DNA of 63,230 bases from Vibrio sonorensis (lineage in GTDB: Bacteria; Pseudomonadota; Gammaproteobacteria; Enterobacterales; Vibrionaceae). A program made the translations under genes and the position numbers. The stretch lies in the NCBI RefSeq assembly GCF_001854765.1, contig NZ_LJJE01000031.1, positions 1-63,230 on the forward strand, given 5' to 3'. Below the pieces are notes generated by a model that saw only the letters and a program-made list of their open reading frames with translations, was not told the DNA's origin and did not search any database. The stretch's first letter is position 1, and every line of letters starts with the position of its first letter. Positions 18,911 to 28,885 of the stretch are shown here, in pieces.

Positions 18911-20264
18911 GCTCTTCTACTTCAATCTGCTCTACAGCGACGATTTGGTTTCGATTCAAGATAAGTTTCCAACGATAGTAGACTGGTTTGCCGTCGCGAT
19001 TATCTTCTTTAGCAATAAGGTTGATAAGGTGACGTTTTTCGACTTTCTCACGACTAACTTGTCCGTTGTTTAAAACATAAACACGGTTAGAACCTTTATC
19101 CATCAAACGGGTTAAAGGCCGCATGCTCAGCATTAGCGATTCACGTGTTTCTTCGTAACCACTCATAAATCTAGAGGTCGACATTTCAGTTTCTGCGCGA
19201 TAGTGAAGGACGGTTTCTTCACGCTGAGCAACGCGTTTTTTGCGAATCGACTTAATTCTGTCTGGTAGCTTGCTAAGGTTAACGTATTCAAGCCACTCAA
19301 GCTTTTGACCTACTGCCTTTTTGGTGGTTGGATCGATGTACCGCTTACGCCACTTGGGTTTGCCTTTGCGTATCATTCGCCAAAGCACATCTCGTAAGTC
19401 GTCTTTAAATATTTCCCGCAACGCGTATACAAACGACATGGCGACAATAAAAGAGACGGTGATTTCTCCCCAGTAGTCCCTCGCCATAATGACGCAGATA
19501 GTCACAAAAACCATCACAAACCCCGTAGCAATACCTTTTACCATGCGGTTCATGTTTTTACCTAGCGAGGCGGTTTTTTCTTGCAAAACGATAGGGTGTT
19601 CTATCAGACGTCTCAGTAGGCGCATTTTGTTGCTCATACGCGTTACGTCGTCACGTACATTTTTAGAGTTGTAGTTGTTGAGCTTGCGGTGAGCGGTTTC
19701 TTTTTCGACTATGGTAATTAAACGCTCTTTTAGAGTTTTGTATTCCCCGTCGCGCGGCATGTGGGCAACAAGGGAAAGAAACTTTTGTCCCGTATACCAA
19801 GAGAGATAATTATCTATATTGGCGTAGTAGCGCTTGAGGTTTTCTTCGTAGGGAATAGATCGGCGTAGCTTCTTTAAAATATCAAGGGCGAGTTCAATCA
19901 CCTCGTCCACTTCGTCGGTGGTGACTTCATCTTTGTCGTGTTTGTTGAGTTCGCTAACGGCCTTGTCGAGGGCAATGACATATTGGTAGGCGAACAAACT
20001 TAAACTCACGCGATATTGAGTCGAAGAGAGACGCCCGCGTTTAGCGAGTCGACTGTGTACCAGAGGAAGCAGGATTTTATTACTGTAATAGGCGCGTTTT
20101 TGAATGAGCGAACTGTAATAGAGATCGCTTTCTTTAAGCACGTCCGCACTTAACCCAAGCTCACCGGGAACAAAGAAGAAGAGGTCGATATCCGACTTTT
20201 TGGTCGAAGCCATATCGTGGGATATTTTGAGAGTGATGCCGTCTGCTTTCTCAACGGTGATCAA
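18873..20264 (-). CDS. Conserved-type membrane protein of unknown function (TTG start)
   Basis: I do not recognise this 463-residue protein. It is rich in Arg/Lys and charged helices. Two adjacent hydrophobic segments (around residues 245-285, M-V-K-G-I-A-T-G-F-V-M-V-F and V-S-F-I-V-A-M-S-F-V-Y-A-L) split it into a helical N-terminal half and a basic C-terminal half. Both soluble parts would face the same side if the segments form a hairpin. The start is probably TTG at 20264, since an AGGAG ribosome site lies 7 bases before it; the ATG at 20213 has no such site. It is a single gene between convergent DUF4442 and divergent S1-domain genes. The long uninterrupted frame with normal codon use supports a real protein. 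Confidence 0.75.
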   Translation of the reverse strand: MITVEKADGITLKISHDMASTKKSDIDLFFFVPGELGLSADVLKESDLYYSSLIQKRAYYSNKILLPLVHSRLAKRGRLSSTQYRVSLSLFAYQYVIALDKAVSELNKHDKDEVTTDEVDEVIELALDILKKLRRSIPYEENLKRYYANIDNYLSWYTGQKFLSLVAHMPRDGEYKTLKERLITIVEKETAHRKLNNYNSKNVRDDVTRMSNKMRLLRRLIEHPIVLQEKTASLGKNMNRMVKGIATGFVMVFVTICVIMARDYWGEITVSFIVAMSFVYALREIFKDDLRDVLWRMIRKGKPKWRKRYIDPTTKKAVGQKLEWLEYVNLSKLPDRIKSIRKKRVAQREETVLHYRAETEMSTSRFMSGYEETRESLMLSMRPLTRLMDKGSNRVYVLNNGQVSREKVEKRHLINLIAKEDNRDGKPVYYRWKLILNRNQIVAVEQIEVEEPNDPFALVKESV

Positions 20265-20471
20265 AGAGTGCTCCTACTAAAAAACCAGTCTACAAACCAA
20301 AGAATAACAGAGATATAGACGGTTACCTAGCCATGTGATACTCGAATGCTACTTTGTTGTTCAACATGACGAGTTGGGGGCGTACTAACGCGTGGTTTGG
20401 AACACTTCAATCCTAGCTAATCAAAGAGACTAGGGTATAATCAGCGGGAAATCAGACTAGAGACAGAAAAA

Positions 20472-21305
20472 ATGATTAATGTAGGTCGTATTAACCACTT
20501 GGAAATAGTAAAACGAGCAGATTTTGGTGTGTTTTTGGATGCTGGAGATTATGGCATGACACTGCTACCGAATCGATTTGTTCCAGACAATGTGGATATT
20601 GGTGACTCCCTAGATGTTTTCTTGTACTTCGATTCAGAAAACGAGCTGGTTGCTACGACTGAAACTCCCGTCGCTCAGGTGGGCGAGTGGGGTATGATGA
20701 AGATAGAAGGCATCAATAATACAGGTGCATTCGCCAACTGGGGTGTAAAGGGTAAAGACCTATTGATACCGTTTAGCGAGCAAAGAGGCCGTTTATCTGC
20801 AGGGCAGAACATCTTGGTTTATGTCTACACCGACCGAGCATCTGGACGCATTGTTGGTACGACAAAGTTCAACAAGCTATTAGACAAAACGCCGGCTAAC
20901 TACACTAAAAACCAACAAGTTGATTTACTGATTGCTGAAAGAAGTGATTTGGGTTTCAAAGCGATCATTAACGGACAACATTGGGGGATGATTTTCCCTT
21001 CCGATGTATTTGGAAAGCTGTTTGTTGGAAAGTCGCTAAAAGGTTATATCAAGAATATACGAGAAGATGGCAAAATTGACCTTTCACTGCAAAAGGTTGG
21101 CGTTGCAAAAATGGACGATCTCTCGGTGAAAATTCTTGAAACGTTAGAAAAGAAAGGCGGTTTTTTGCCACTAAACGACAAATCGTCCCCAGAAGAGATT
21201 TTTGCAGTGTTTAGAACCAGTAAAGGCACGTTCAAAAAATCTATCGGTGGCCTTTACAAACAAGGCAAAATCACCATTGAGAAAGATGGTATCCGATCAG
21301 TATAA
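20472..21305 (+). CDS. S1 RNA-binding domain protein, CvfB/YitL family
   Basis: A 277-residue protein of the CvfB family: tandem S1-like OB folds (V-G-R-I-N-H-L-E-I-V at the start, later S-L-K-G-Y-I-K-N-I-R-E-D-G-K-I-D-L-S-L-Q) and a C-terminal winged helix (P-E-E-I-F-A-V-F to the end). In Staphylococcus CvfB binds RNA and affects virulence gene expression; the role in vibrios is unknown. A TATAAT box at 20436-20441 is a probable -10 element, and the ATG follows an AGAGAC-type weak ribosome site. It is transcribed away from the unknown membrane protein. Confidence 0.85.
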   Translation: MINVGRINHLEIVKRADFGVFLDAGDYGMTLLPNRFVPDNVDIGDSLDVFLYFDSENELVATTETPVAQVGEWGMMKIEGINNTGAFANWGVKGKDLLIPFSEQRGRLSAGQNILVYVYTDRASGRIVGTTKFNKLLDKTPANYTKNQQVDLLIAERSDLGFKAIINGQHWGMIFPSDVFGKLFVGKSLKGYIKNIREDGKIDLSLQKVGVAKMDDLSVKILETLEKKGGFLPLNDKSSPEEIFAVFRTSKGTFKKSIGGLYKQGKITIEKDGIRSV

Positions 21306-21330
21306 AACGTTTACTGAACTAATATCACAG

Positions 21331-21364
21331 AAAAAAAGGCCCAAATTCGTCCTGTTTTGGGCCT
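21331..21364 (-). terminator. Intrinsic terminator of rsmF
   Basis: A 9-bp stem (AGGCCCAAA / TTTGGGCCT) followed on the minus strand by seven T residues. It lies about 180 bases after the rsmF stop and also faces the convergent S1-domain gene. Confidence 0.7.
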
Positions 21365-21545
21365 AGGGGGAATCGGCTCCTGATGAGCCTACGCTAACTG
21401 ATTGATATCCATTTGATATTCACTTAATTAAGTGTAGTCCATACTGTCGATATTGCGAGTTTTTCGCAGTATTTCATACTAAGTTACCAATTAAGCTTGA
21501 AATACTAATCTGTATCTTTACGGTTGTTTGGACAAAAAAGTGCTA

Positions 21546-22970
21546 CTAAAAGAGGTTTTTGTCTCTTACTAATTCTCTTGGCAACCCGTTTTTAATTCGA
21601 TTCCCCACCCATTTTCCTAAACCAATCACATCGTTACCGAGCTTTACGATCACTTCGCCCTTGCCAGATACGGTTTCTGGACGTATATCCCGTCCCATAA
21701 ACCACTCGCGAGCTTGCTCAATTGAAAGTACCACGGCGTTTGCTTCCATCCCTGTCGCTAATGTCGTGGCGACTTGGTGCTGCCATCGATACCCTTTTTT
21801 ATGAGACTCGGCAATTTTGATTCCCATACGAGAAAACCTAAGCTCTCCGATAAACGGTTCTAACGCAGAAGGGAATAGCCAAACGTCTTTGTCTCGCAGC
21901 CACACTTGAGTCTCTTGAGGAAGAGAAACGTCTAATGCGTCCTTGAGTTGATCTGCGATTTGTTGGGCTTCCTTGTTACTCGCTTTAGTAAATGGAAACT
22001 TGCCCATGCGCTTTTTAACTTCGGGAGGTGTCACACTGCTTATTTTTCGAAATTTGGCGACAAAGAAACCTTCAGAGTCGAAAGTTTGCGGGAATATATG
22101 CAAAAAACCCTCCGGGGTGGTGGCTTTTGCAGCATTAGTAAACAAGGATGAAAGATTTACCGCTTCAACACCTTCGCCGAATGTATCGAAAAGGTGCTGA
22201 CATACCTGTTGGTTCTCTTCCAAACTCAATGTACAGGTCGAATAAACCATCTCGCCCCCGGGCTTCAGGGCGTGGAACGCGCTTTCGATAAGTTGTTTTT
22301 GTGTCTCAGCTATCGATTTGATCGCATCAAGACTCCAGTTTTTCATCGCATCGGCATCTTTTCTTACCGTGCCTTCCCCAGAGCAGGGTGCATCAATGAG
22401 CACTGCGTCGAAAGATTCAGGTAGCCAACCTCCAAAAACTGCGCCATCAAAATTGGTTAGCGCAACGTTGCGGATCCCACAGCGTTCAACATTGGCGTGT
22501 AGTACCTTTACCCGAGAGGAAGAGAACTCATTGGCGACGACGAGTCCACGGTTGTCCATTAACGCCGAGATCTGAGTCGTTTTAGAACCAGGAGCTGCCG
22601 CCATATCGAGTACGGTGTCGAAGTCGTGCTCTCTGTCTTTGAACAGTGCAGAAACGGGCACCATAGAACTAGCCTCTTGGATATAGAACAATCCACACAT
22701 ATGTTCAGCGGTATTGCCAAGGGGAGCCTGACTCTCATCAGCATCAATCCAAAATCCATCTGCACACCAAGGGATAGCTTCAAGAGACCAGTTTTTCTCT
22801 TTTGCTACTTGGCTAAACTCAGATACGGATATTTTGAGGGTGTTAACTCGAATACTTTTTCTAAGCGGTCGCTGGCAGGCCGCAATAAAGTCCTCGATCT
22901 TTTCACCTGATGGAAGGATTGCGCGAATCTGTTCGATGAACTCTTGTGGTAAATAGACGTTCTTATGCAC
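21546..22970 (-). CDS. rsmF: 16S rRNA m5C1407 methyltransferase RsmF
   Basis: A SAM-dependent enzyme that methylates C1407 of 16S rRNA. Motifs: A-A-A-P-G-S-K-T-T-Q, D-A-P-C-S-G-E-G with one catalytic Cys and S-T-C-T-L-S with the second. The C-terminal PUA-like part ends P-R-E-L-V-R-D-K. The start is taken as GTG at 22970, which gives 474 residues and aligns with the E. coli start (x-H-K-N-V-Y-L-P); the frame continues 53 codons upstream into letB but without homology. It is the last gene of the ABC-letA-letB-rsmF row, though a terminator-like hairpin separates it from letB. Confidence 0.9.
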   Translation of the reverse strand: MHKNVYLPQEFIEQIRAILPSGEKIEDFIAACQRPLRKSIRVNTLKISVSEFSQVAKEKNWSLEAIPWCADGFWIDADESQAPLGNTAEHMCGLFYIQEASSMVPVSALFKDREHDFDTVLDMAAAPGSKTTQISALMDNRGLVVANEFSSSRVKVLHANVERCGIRNVALTNFDGAVFGGWLPESFDAVLIDAPCSGEGTVRKDADAMKNWSLDAIKSIAETQKQLIESAFHALKPGGEMVYSTCTLSLEENQQVCQHLFDTFGEGVEAVNLSSLFTNAAKATTPEGFLHIFPQTFDSEGFFVAKFRKISSVTPPEVKKRMGKFPFTKASNKEAQQIADQLKDALDVSLPQETQVWLRDKDVWLFPSALEPFIGELRFSRMGIKIAESHKKGYRWQHQVATTLATGMEANAVVLSIEQAREWFMGRDIRPETVSGKGEVIVKLGNDVIGLGKWVGNRIKNGLPRELVRDKNLF

Positions 22971-23049
22971 GTATTTTTCTCGTAAGGCGGGAAGTCGGTA
23001 GGGGATTATACTCGCTTCGTCGTAAGTTTCTAGCGAGGATACCACCTGA

Positions 23050-23082
23050 AAAGATAAGCAGCGCGAACAAGGCTCGCGCTGC
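23050..23082 (-). terminator. Hairpin terminator between letB and rsmF
   Basis: A perfect 9-bp GC-rich stem (GCAGCGCGA / TCGCGCTGC, loop of 7) starts 11 bases after the letB stop and is followed on the minus strand by a T-rich tract, so rsmF depends on read-through or its own promoter. Confidence 0.7.
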
Positions 23083-23092
23083 GTAGAGTTTA

Positions 23093-25720
23093 TTAGGGCT
23101 TTGGAATGGCGGTACGCCACTCTCTCCATCCATCTTGTGGTGCTGGGTGGAGATAGAAGGAGTGCAGAGACGGAGCTTGCGGAGTTAGATTAGCTTGCTC
23201 CGGCGTGGCGAAACTGATACCTCCGCGGATCAAACTGTCCACGGTTCCCGCTTTGACGTTGGCTCCCGTTAAGCCGATAGATACGTCGACACCAGAACTG
23301 TTCCAGAACACACTATTTTCACGAACTAGGTAGGCGTAGTCGCGATTGACAGAGACAGTAAATGTCACTCTGTCGGCAAAATCACCAAGTTGAACGTCGA
23401 TCACTTCGCCTACATCTAAATCTCTAAACAAGAGTGGTGTGCCAACGGACACGGAGTTTCTCGCTTCACTTTGCAGGATAAATTTAACTCCCGGCAAGGT
23501 TTGAGGGCGTGAATGCAAAGCAAACGTTGTGGTTTGCTTACCTTCTCCCGGTGTCACATTGATACTCTGAGATACGAGGTTTTTTAAATTTCGAACGCCT
23601 TTCAGGCTCACTTCCGCTTGTGGTAACCAAAAATGGCTCTGAGCGCGAGTGATAATATCTGCGTATTCAGGCGCGACGTGAGCAAATGCTTTTACACTGT
23701 CGTTGTCGAAATCCGGCACGACTTGTGTGACTTCACCAACTTTTACACCGTTATACTGAATGGGGGTCCCTTTGGAAATAGAGGTTTCACCCGATTGGGT
23801 AAGCAGAATCTTGGTTCCCGATTTTCTTGCGGTTTTATAATCACTGTAAAGTAACCAATGCGAATCTGACTTGTTGTCTACACCTTGTAAGTTATCAAAA
23901 GCGATGCCCCCATTGATCAGGGTTTTAATCGGTGCCGCTTTCACTTCGATACCCGAAAGGTCAGCATTGACTTCAACCCCTGAACGATTCCAAAAAACAG
24001 TGCTATCCGTCAATAGGTGTGCGTACTGCTTTTCAATGTCGGCTTTAATCAATACGCCACCGTCGACGAGGGTAAAATCGTCCACCCGCCCAACTTCAAG
24101 GTTGCGATATAACACTGGGGAACCCGCTGACAAGCTCGGCAATGTCTCACTAAACAAAGTAATTGATGTGGAGCCCGTTAACTTGTATTCGGCTAACTCT
24201 GCCAAAGACTGGTTTTGGTATAGCTTGTAGTTTTTGGCTGTCTTTTTACTACCTTGACTTACAAAACTAATTGAACCTGTTAACAGCTCTTTTGCTGGTG
24301 GAACGTAAATGCTTAGACCTGACTCGGTAATATCTGCAGTGGCCGTTCCGGAGACAAAAAATCGATTATCGGAACGGATCAAACCCGTGTATTTGAGGTC
24401 GATAAGCGTATCAAATGTCACTTTACCGTTATCCAATTTTACGTCAGTGACGGTTCCAACCTTGATTCCTTTGTACAGTATCTTGGTTCCTGACGATAGG
24501 CCGTAGGAGTGATCTGCGGTTAGACGCACTGGTAATGAGCGAGATTTTTCTCGTTTAAACTGGTCTTTTTTCATCGCCATAAAGTAGCGTGTCTTTTCTC
24601 CTTCACCGGGCTCGATAGTGAGGAAATTTCCCTTGACCAAGTTAGTGAGGTTTTCAACACCAGTCAGTGATAGCTGGGCTTCTTCAAGAACAAACTGACT
24701 ACCGACATTGAGCATGTCGCTAAAGGCGGGTTCAATGGCTGCTGACGCGATGATTTGCTCTCGACCTTCACTGAAGTCAAGGTCGGTGATCTGGCCGATA
24801 GGAATGCCGCGATAGACAATAGGGGCGCCGTTTGGATTGATATTACTCCCATCTGGAAGGGCGATTTTAACGGCAATGCCTCGGCCAGCGGTTTTTAAAT
24901 CGGGATAGAGGCGAAATGTCATGTTGTCTGCAACGGGTTCTCCACTATCGGGAGAATCAACAGCAATGGAACCACCAACCAGTGCGGTAAGGCTGTCTAG
25001 GCGTACGTCGACACCTTCAAATCCAATACTGGCACCAATACCACTTACGTTCCAAAAGCGGCTTTGGCTGGTGATAATGTGTTTAAATTCTTCTTTAATG
25101 GATGCCTGAATCTCTACCGATTGGTCATCTTCAGCAAGTTTATAGGCGTAGACTTCACCAATGGGAATCTTCTTGTAAACGATCTGAGAACCAATGGAAA
25201 TGCCACCTAAGTCAGCAGATTTTAGGCTGATATTCAGGCCTTCTTTAGCCAAGATATCGGAAGGTGGGCCGTCTAGTGCTCTAAATACAGATTCAGGGCC
25301 TTGTGGGTTGTCACTTGGCAAAATGGCAATATAGTTACCAGTCACGAGAGCGTCCAATCCGGAAATACCCGTTAGGCTTGCGGTTGGTTTGACCAACCAA
25401 AAACGCGTTCCCTCTGATAAGAGCTTAGTGGCTTCTGGGTAGATATCCGCATCGACATAGATATCCTCTAAGTTCTCAGAAAGGTTTACACCTTTAACCA
25501 TACCCACTTCTAAGCCTTGATACTTGATTGGTGTACGACCAACGATCAGACCTTGTGCATTAGAGAAGTAGATTTGAATCCTGTCTCCAGCATCTTGAAT
25601 AGCTTTGAACACGAGCCAACCGGCGAGAACCATGGTAAGCACTGGCAGCATCCACAAGGGAGAGACTCCGCGATTGCGCTTGATTTCCGGTGAGTAGGTA
25701 GGTTGTTGATGATCACTCAT
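23093..25720 (-). CDS. letB: Lipid-transport MCE protein LetB (YebT/PqiB family)
   Basis: An inner-membrane-anchored periplasmic protein that forms a hexameric tunnel for lipid movement between membranes. It is 875 residues, matching E. coli LetB (877) with seven MCE repeats rather than PqiB with three. One N-terminal TM segment (W-M-L-P-V-L-T-M-V-L-A-G-W-L-V-F) is followed by repeated units each containing a G-x-x-I-x-Y-K/R-G-x-x-V-G-x-V pattern and F-W-x-x-S-G-x-x. The start overlaps letA by 8 bases, implying translational coupling. The same letA-letB-rsmF order exists in E. coli. Confidence 0.93.
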   Translation of the reverse strand: MSDHQQPTYSPEIKRNRGVSPLWMLPVLTMVLAGWLVFKAIQDAGDRIQIYFSNAQGLIVGRTPIKYQGLEVGMVKGVNLSENLEDIYVDADIYPEATKLLSEGTRFWLVKPTASLTGISGLDALVTGNYIAILPSDNPQGPESVFRALDGPPSDILAKEGLNISLKSADLGGISIGSQIVYKKIPIGEVYAYKLAEDDQSVEIQASIKEEFKHIITSQSRFWNVSGIGASIGFEGVDVRLDSLTALVGGSIAVDSPDSGEPVADNMTFRLYPDLKTAGRGIAVKIALPDGSNINPNGAPIVYRGIPIGQITDLDFSEGREQIIASAAIEPAFSDMLNVGSQFVLEEAQLSLTGVENLTNLVKGNFLTIEPGEGEKTRYFMAMKKDQFKREKSRSLPVRLTADHSYGLSSGTKILYKGIKVGTVTDVKLDNGKVTFDTLIDLKYTGLIRSDNRFFVSGTATADITESGLSIYVPPAKELLTGSISFVSQGSKKTAKNYKLYQNQSLAELAEYKLTGSTSITLFSETLPSLSAGSPVLYRNLEVGRVDDFTLVDGGVLIKADIEKQYAHLLTDSTVFWNRSGVEVNADLSGIEVKAAPIKTLINGGIAFDNLQGVDNKSDSHWLLYSDYKTARKSGTKILLTQSGETSISKGTPIQYNGVKVGEVTQVVPDFDNDSVKAFAHVAPEYADIITRAQSHFWLPQAEVSLKGVRNLKNLVSQSINVTPGEGKQTTTFALHSRPQTLPGVKFILQSEARNSVSVGTPLLFRDLDVGEVIDVQLGDFADRVTFTVSVNRDYAYLVRENSVFWNSSGVDVSIGLTGANVKAGTVDSLIRGGISFATPEQANLTPQAPSLHSFYLHPAPQDGWREWRTAIPKP

Positions 25721-26966
25721 GGATAAACTTCTTCCTGTCAGAGGGTTCTTTATAGTTTTGCCAAATATACCTAGGGTCTAAGCTGTCAGCCGCCAGCATA
25801 GTAAGGATGACTACAGTACCAAAAGCAACGGCACCATAACCCGGTGTAAAATCAAGAATTTGACCGCGATCGACCAAAGTCATCATTATCGAAATAACAA
25901 AGAGGTCCATCATCGACCACTTGCCTATCCATTTAACGACAAAGTAAATCATCATTCGATGTCGATGATAGGCTCTGCGCTTGTACCGTATCGCCAGTAA
26001 CAGATAGGCAAGGCCAAGTATTTTGGCAACGGGAACAACAATACTGGCAACAAAAATAATGATGGCAATACCGGTCATTCCGTTGTTCACCAGAGAAGCG
26101 ACACCACTAAAAATAGTATCTTCTAGTCGCTGACCTTTAGTTAATAGGACAGAGATAGGGATCAGGTTGGCTGGGAATATCGCCACGCTGGCGGCGACGA
26201 GATAAGCCGCCGTTCTTTGCAAAGAACGCGGTTTCCGGTGGTGTAATGGGTTGTCACAACGTTGGCATTGGTCTTGTTCGGGCTGAGAAAGGTGGCAGTT
26301 AGTACAGTGCACACTCTTAGATTTTAGACGCAAACGAGATTCAGGTTGCCACGCTTCCCAGTAGGTCTGAACATTGACACGAGTGAGAAGCAACACCGTA
26401 AACAGCTGTAACAAAATCAGGCCAAACAGCCCTTTCCCGACATAGATATCGGAATAGTCTTGCAGCTTGAAACAAGAAACGGCGACACTCACTAAAAATA
26501 CATCAATCATCACCCAGTGTTTTAGGTGTTGGATAAGATACAAGCTTGCTCTAAATACGTGAAACTTGCGCAGCTTCATCGCTAAATGCGCGCATACGAC
26601 TGCGCTGCAAACAATAAAGGGAGCGATGGAGCTACAGAACAGAATAAGGCCAGAAAGAAATACAAAACCTTCTTGATACAAGGCGACCACACCTTCGGGT
26701 AAGGTAGCGGAAATCATCATGCCAAATAGGCGAATACTGATAAAATCAAAAAAGTGTGAAGGGACAAAAAGCAGTAGACAAGTAACGGCTACGGCCAAAT
26801 TTCCAGACAGGGAGGGTTTACCACCGCGATAAAGGCGTGTTCCGCAACGAGGACAAAATGCACTTTTGCCCGATTTTACATGCACCTTTTCTATAGGTAA
26901 TTCGCAACCCTCACAGAGTCTGACGTCTTTGACTGTCGTTTCATGTTGCACTTTAGAATGACACAT
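25713..26966 (-). CDS. letA: Membrane protein LetA (PqiA/YebS family)
   Basis: The inner-membrane partner of LetB, thought to load lipids into the MCE tunnel. 417 residues; two similar halves each begin with a zinc-ribbon-like motif (C-E-G-C with C-P-R-C, and C-T-N-C with C-Q-R-C) followed by four membrane segments, as in E. coli YebS. The second half holds the conserved E-D-T-I-F-S-G and W-S-M-M-D-L-F-V-I-S stretches. It starts 34 bases after the stop of an ABC exporter gene on the same strand and overlaps letB, so all three are probably one transcript. Confidence 0.92.
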   Translation of the reverse strand: MCHSKVQHETTVKDVRLCEGCELPIEKVHVKSGKSAFCPRCGTRLYRGGKPSLSGNLAVAVTCLLLFVPSHFFDFISIRLFGMMISATLPEGVVALYQEGFVFLSGLILFCSSIAPFIVCSAVVCAHLAMKLRKFHVFRASLYLIQHLKHWVMIDVFLVSVAVSCFKLQDYSDIYVGKGLFGLILLQLFTVLLLTRVNVQTYWEAWQPESRLRLKSKSVHCTNCHLSQPEQDQCQRCDNPLHHRKPRSLQRTAAYLVAASVAIFPANLIPISVLLTKGQRLEDTIFSGVASLVNNGMTGIAIIIFVASIVVPVAKILGLAYLLLAIRYKRRAYHRHRMMIYFVVKWIGKWSMMDLFVISIMMTLVDRGQILDFTPGYGAVAFGTVVILTMLAADSLDPRYIWQNYKEPSDRKKFIHE

Positions 26967-27000
26967 CCCTTGTGTGATAACCTTTTAACTGGAGTCGCTT

Positions 27001-28797
27001 TTATCCGTGACTTTGAATACTACCATATAGAGTTTGATAAAGACCCTGTTGTTCTACTAATTCGTTATGCGTACCACTTTGCGACACTTGTCCATCTTCA
27101 AGGACATAGATAAGGTCTGCCTGTTTTACCGCAGATAAACGGTGAGCCACAATCAGTGTAGTCCTGCCTTTGAGAAACTGGCTTAGTGCCGTGTGAAGGG
27201 CTGCTTCGGTGGCCGTATCTAAAGCGGATGTGGCTTCATCTAAGATAACAAACTTTGGATTGGCCAATATCATTCGAGCGATAGCAAGGCGCTGTCTTTG
27301 ACCACCTGACAAACGGATGCCATTTCGACCGACTTGCGTTTCCAAACCATCGCTCAGTTGCTTGATCACATCTTGTAGTTGAGCAACATCGAGCGCATGC
27401 CAAAGAGCGGTGTCGTCGAATTCACCGCCAAGGGTCAGGTTTTGCCTTAAGGTGTCGTTAAAAAGGATTGGCTGCTGAAGTACAACGGCAATTTGATCGC
27501 GAATGATTTCAAAGCCAATATCATCGGATGTCTCTCCATTAAACTTGATCACGCCGTTATCTTGTCGATAGACACCGATCAAAAGCTGAATAAGAGTCGA
27601 TTTTCCTCCACCGCTGGCACCGACCAGTGCGACTTTCTTACCTGCGGGAATGTGGAGGTTAAGTGAATCGAGAACTTTTGCTTCTGTATTGTAGGAAAAA
27701 TCGATATTTTCAATGTCGACATCGATCTCTTTGTCAGTGCTAAACGGATTAACTTTACTCGGTGGTCGGTGCTCTTCTTCAACGTCCAATAGGCTGTTTA
27801 TCCGATTCAAGGCGGCTTTGGCGCTATACCAAGAAAACTGTATGCTGAGCAGCTCTTGAATAGGGGTTAACATAAACCACAAGTAACCGAAGACGGCGAA
27901 AATTTGGCCAATGGTCAAGTCGCTAAACAGTACCATCAGCATGGCAACGGCGCGAAAAAGCTCTACTCCGATTAAATACAAAAGGAAAGAAACACGGCCA
28001 GCAGCTTCTGATTGCCACGCGTATTTGTCGGCGTCGAGTCGGATCTGGTTTGCCTGAACCTTTAACTGGCTGAGAAACTCTCGCTCTCGATTTGCGGCTC
28101 TCAACTGGTAAATGCCATCAAGGGTTTCTACTAAGCGATTTTGAAACTTTTCAAATGATTGGTTCTCTCGCTTTTTTAAGTGCTTTACTTTGCTGCCAAG
28201 TTTGGTCGAAAAGTAGATAACAAATGGGTTGACCAGAAGAATAAATAACCCCAACCGCCATTCAAGCCAAAGCAGTACAATTGCAGTACCAATGACGGTT
28301 AATAGCCCGATGACAAATTTACTAAGTGTTGAACCAATAAACTGGTCGATAGTCTCAATGTCGGTGATTAAATGGGCATTTATCCCACCGCTACCGCGAG
28401 TTTCGTATTGACGAATACTGATACGACCGAGCTTATCGATCATTTTACTTCTGATCTGATAGGTTATTTTTTTAGAAACCAGTACAAACTGTCTGTTCTG
28501 CAAGATATTAAGCGCTTGACTGCCGATGCGCATAAACACAACGAGAAGAAGCGTAGCGAAAATATAACCGATGGAATTTTGCCAAATCTCAGGCAATATA
28601 GAGTCCATGATTGCCAAGCCAGTTGCTGGCTGGTCGAGAAGGACTTCATCGACCATAAGTGGAAGCAGTAGCGGGATTGGCACACTAATTAAGGTTGCAA
28701 TCAGTGCAATAAAGTTGGCAAACAGAAGTTTAGACTTGTGTTTTTTAACTTGGTCTAATAGCCATGTACGGCTAACGGCATTGCTATTTTTCGTCAT
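27001..28797 (-). CDS. ABC exporter, fused permease and ATPase (MsbA-like)
   Basis: A half-transporter of about 598 residues: six membrane helices in the first 320 residues, then an ATPase domain with Walker A G-A-S-G-G-G-K-S-T, signature L-S-G-G-Q-R-Q-R-L-A-I-A-R, Walker B with D-E-A-T-S-A-L-D, and the switch His in V-A-H-R-L-S. It should work as a homodimer exporting a hydrophobic or lipidic compound or a drug. I chose the ATG at 28797 (M-T-K-N-S-N-A-V); an ATG 17 codons upstream is also open, and neither has a strong ribosome site. The position directly before letA-letB hints at a lipid substrate, by context only. Confidence 0.88.
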   Translation of the reverse strand: MTKNSNAVSRTWLLDQVKKHKSKLLFANFIALIATLISVPIPLLLPLMVDEVLLDQPATGLAIMDSILPEIWQNSIGYIFATLLLVVFMRIGSQALNILQNRQFVLVSKKITYQIRSKMIDKLGRISIRQYETRGSGGINAHLITDIETIDQFIGSTLSKFVIGLLTVIGTAIVLLWLEWRLGLFILLVNPFVIYFSTKLGSKVKHLKKRENQSFEKFQNRLVETLDGIYQLRAANREREFLSQLKVQANQIRLDADKYAWQSEAAGRVSFLLYLIGVELFRAVAMLMVLFSDLTIGQIFAVFGYLWFMLTPIQELLSIQFSWYSAKAALNRINSLLDVEEEHRPPSKVNPFSTDKEIDVDIENIDFSYNTEAKVLDSLNLHIPAGKKVALVGASGGGKSTLIQLLIGVYRQDNGVIKFNGETSDDIGFEIIRDQIAVVLQQPILFNDTLRQNLTLGGEFDDTALWHALDVAQLQDVIKQLSDGLETQVGRNGIRLSGGQRQRLAIARMILANPKFVILDEATSALDTATEAALHTALSQFLKGRTTLIVAHRLSAVKQADLIYVLEDGQVSQSGTHNELVEQQGLYQTLYGSIQSHG

Positions 28798-28885
28798 TGT
28801 GCTGAGAATGCTTCTCTTTTTAGTTGGATATAGCATTGTACGTAGCAACAGAAGAGAAGTCTTTAGTTTTCGAATGGAAGTAAAT

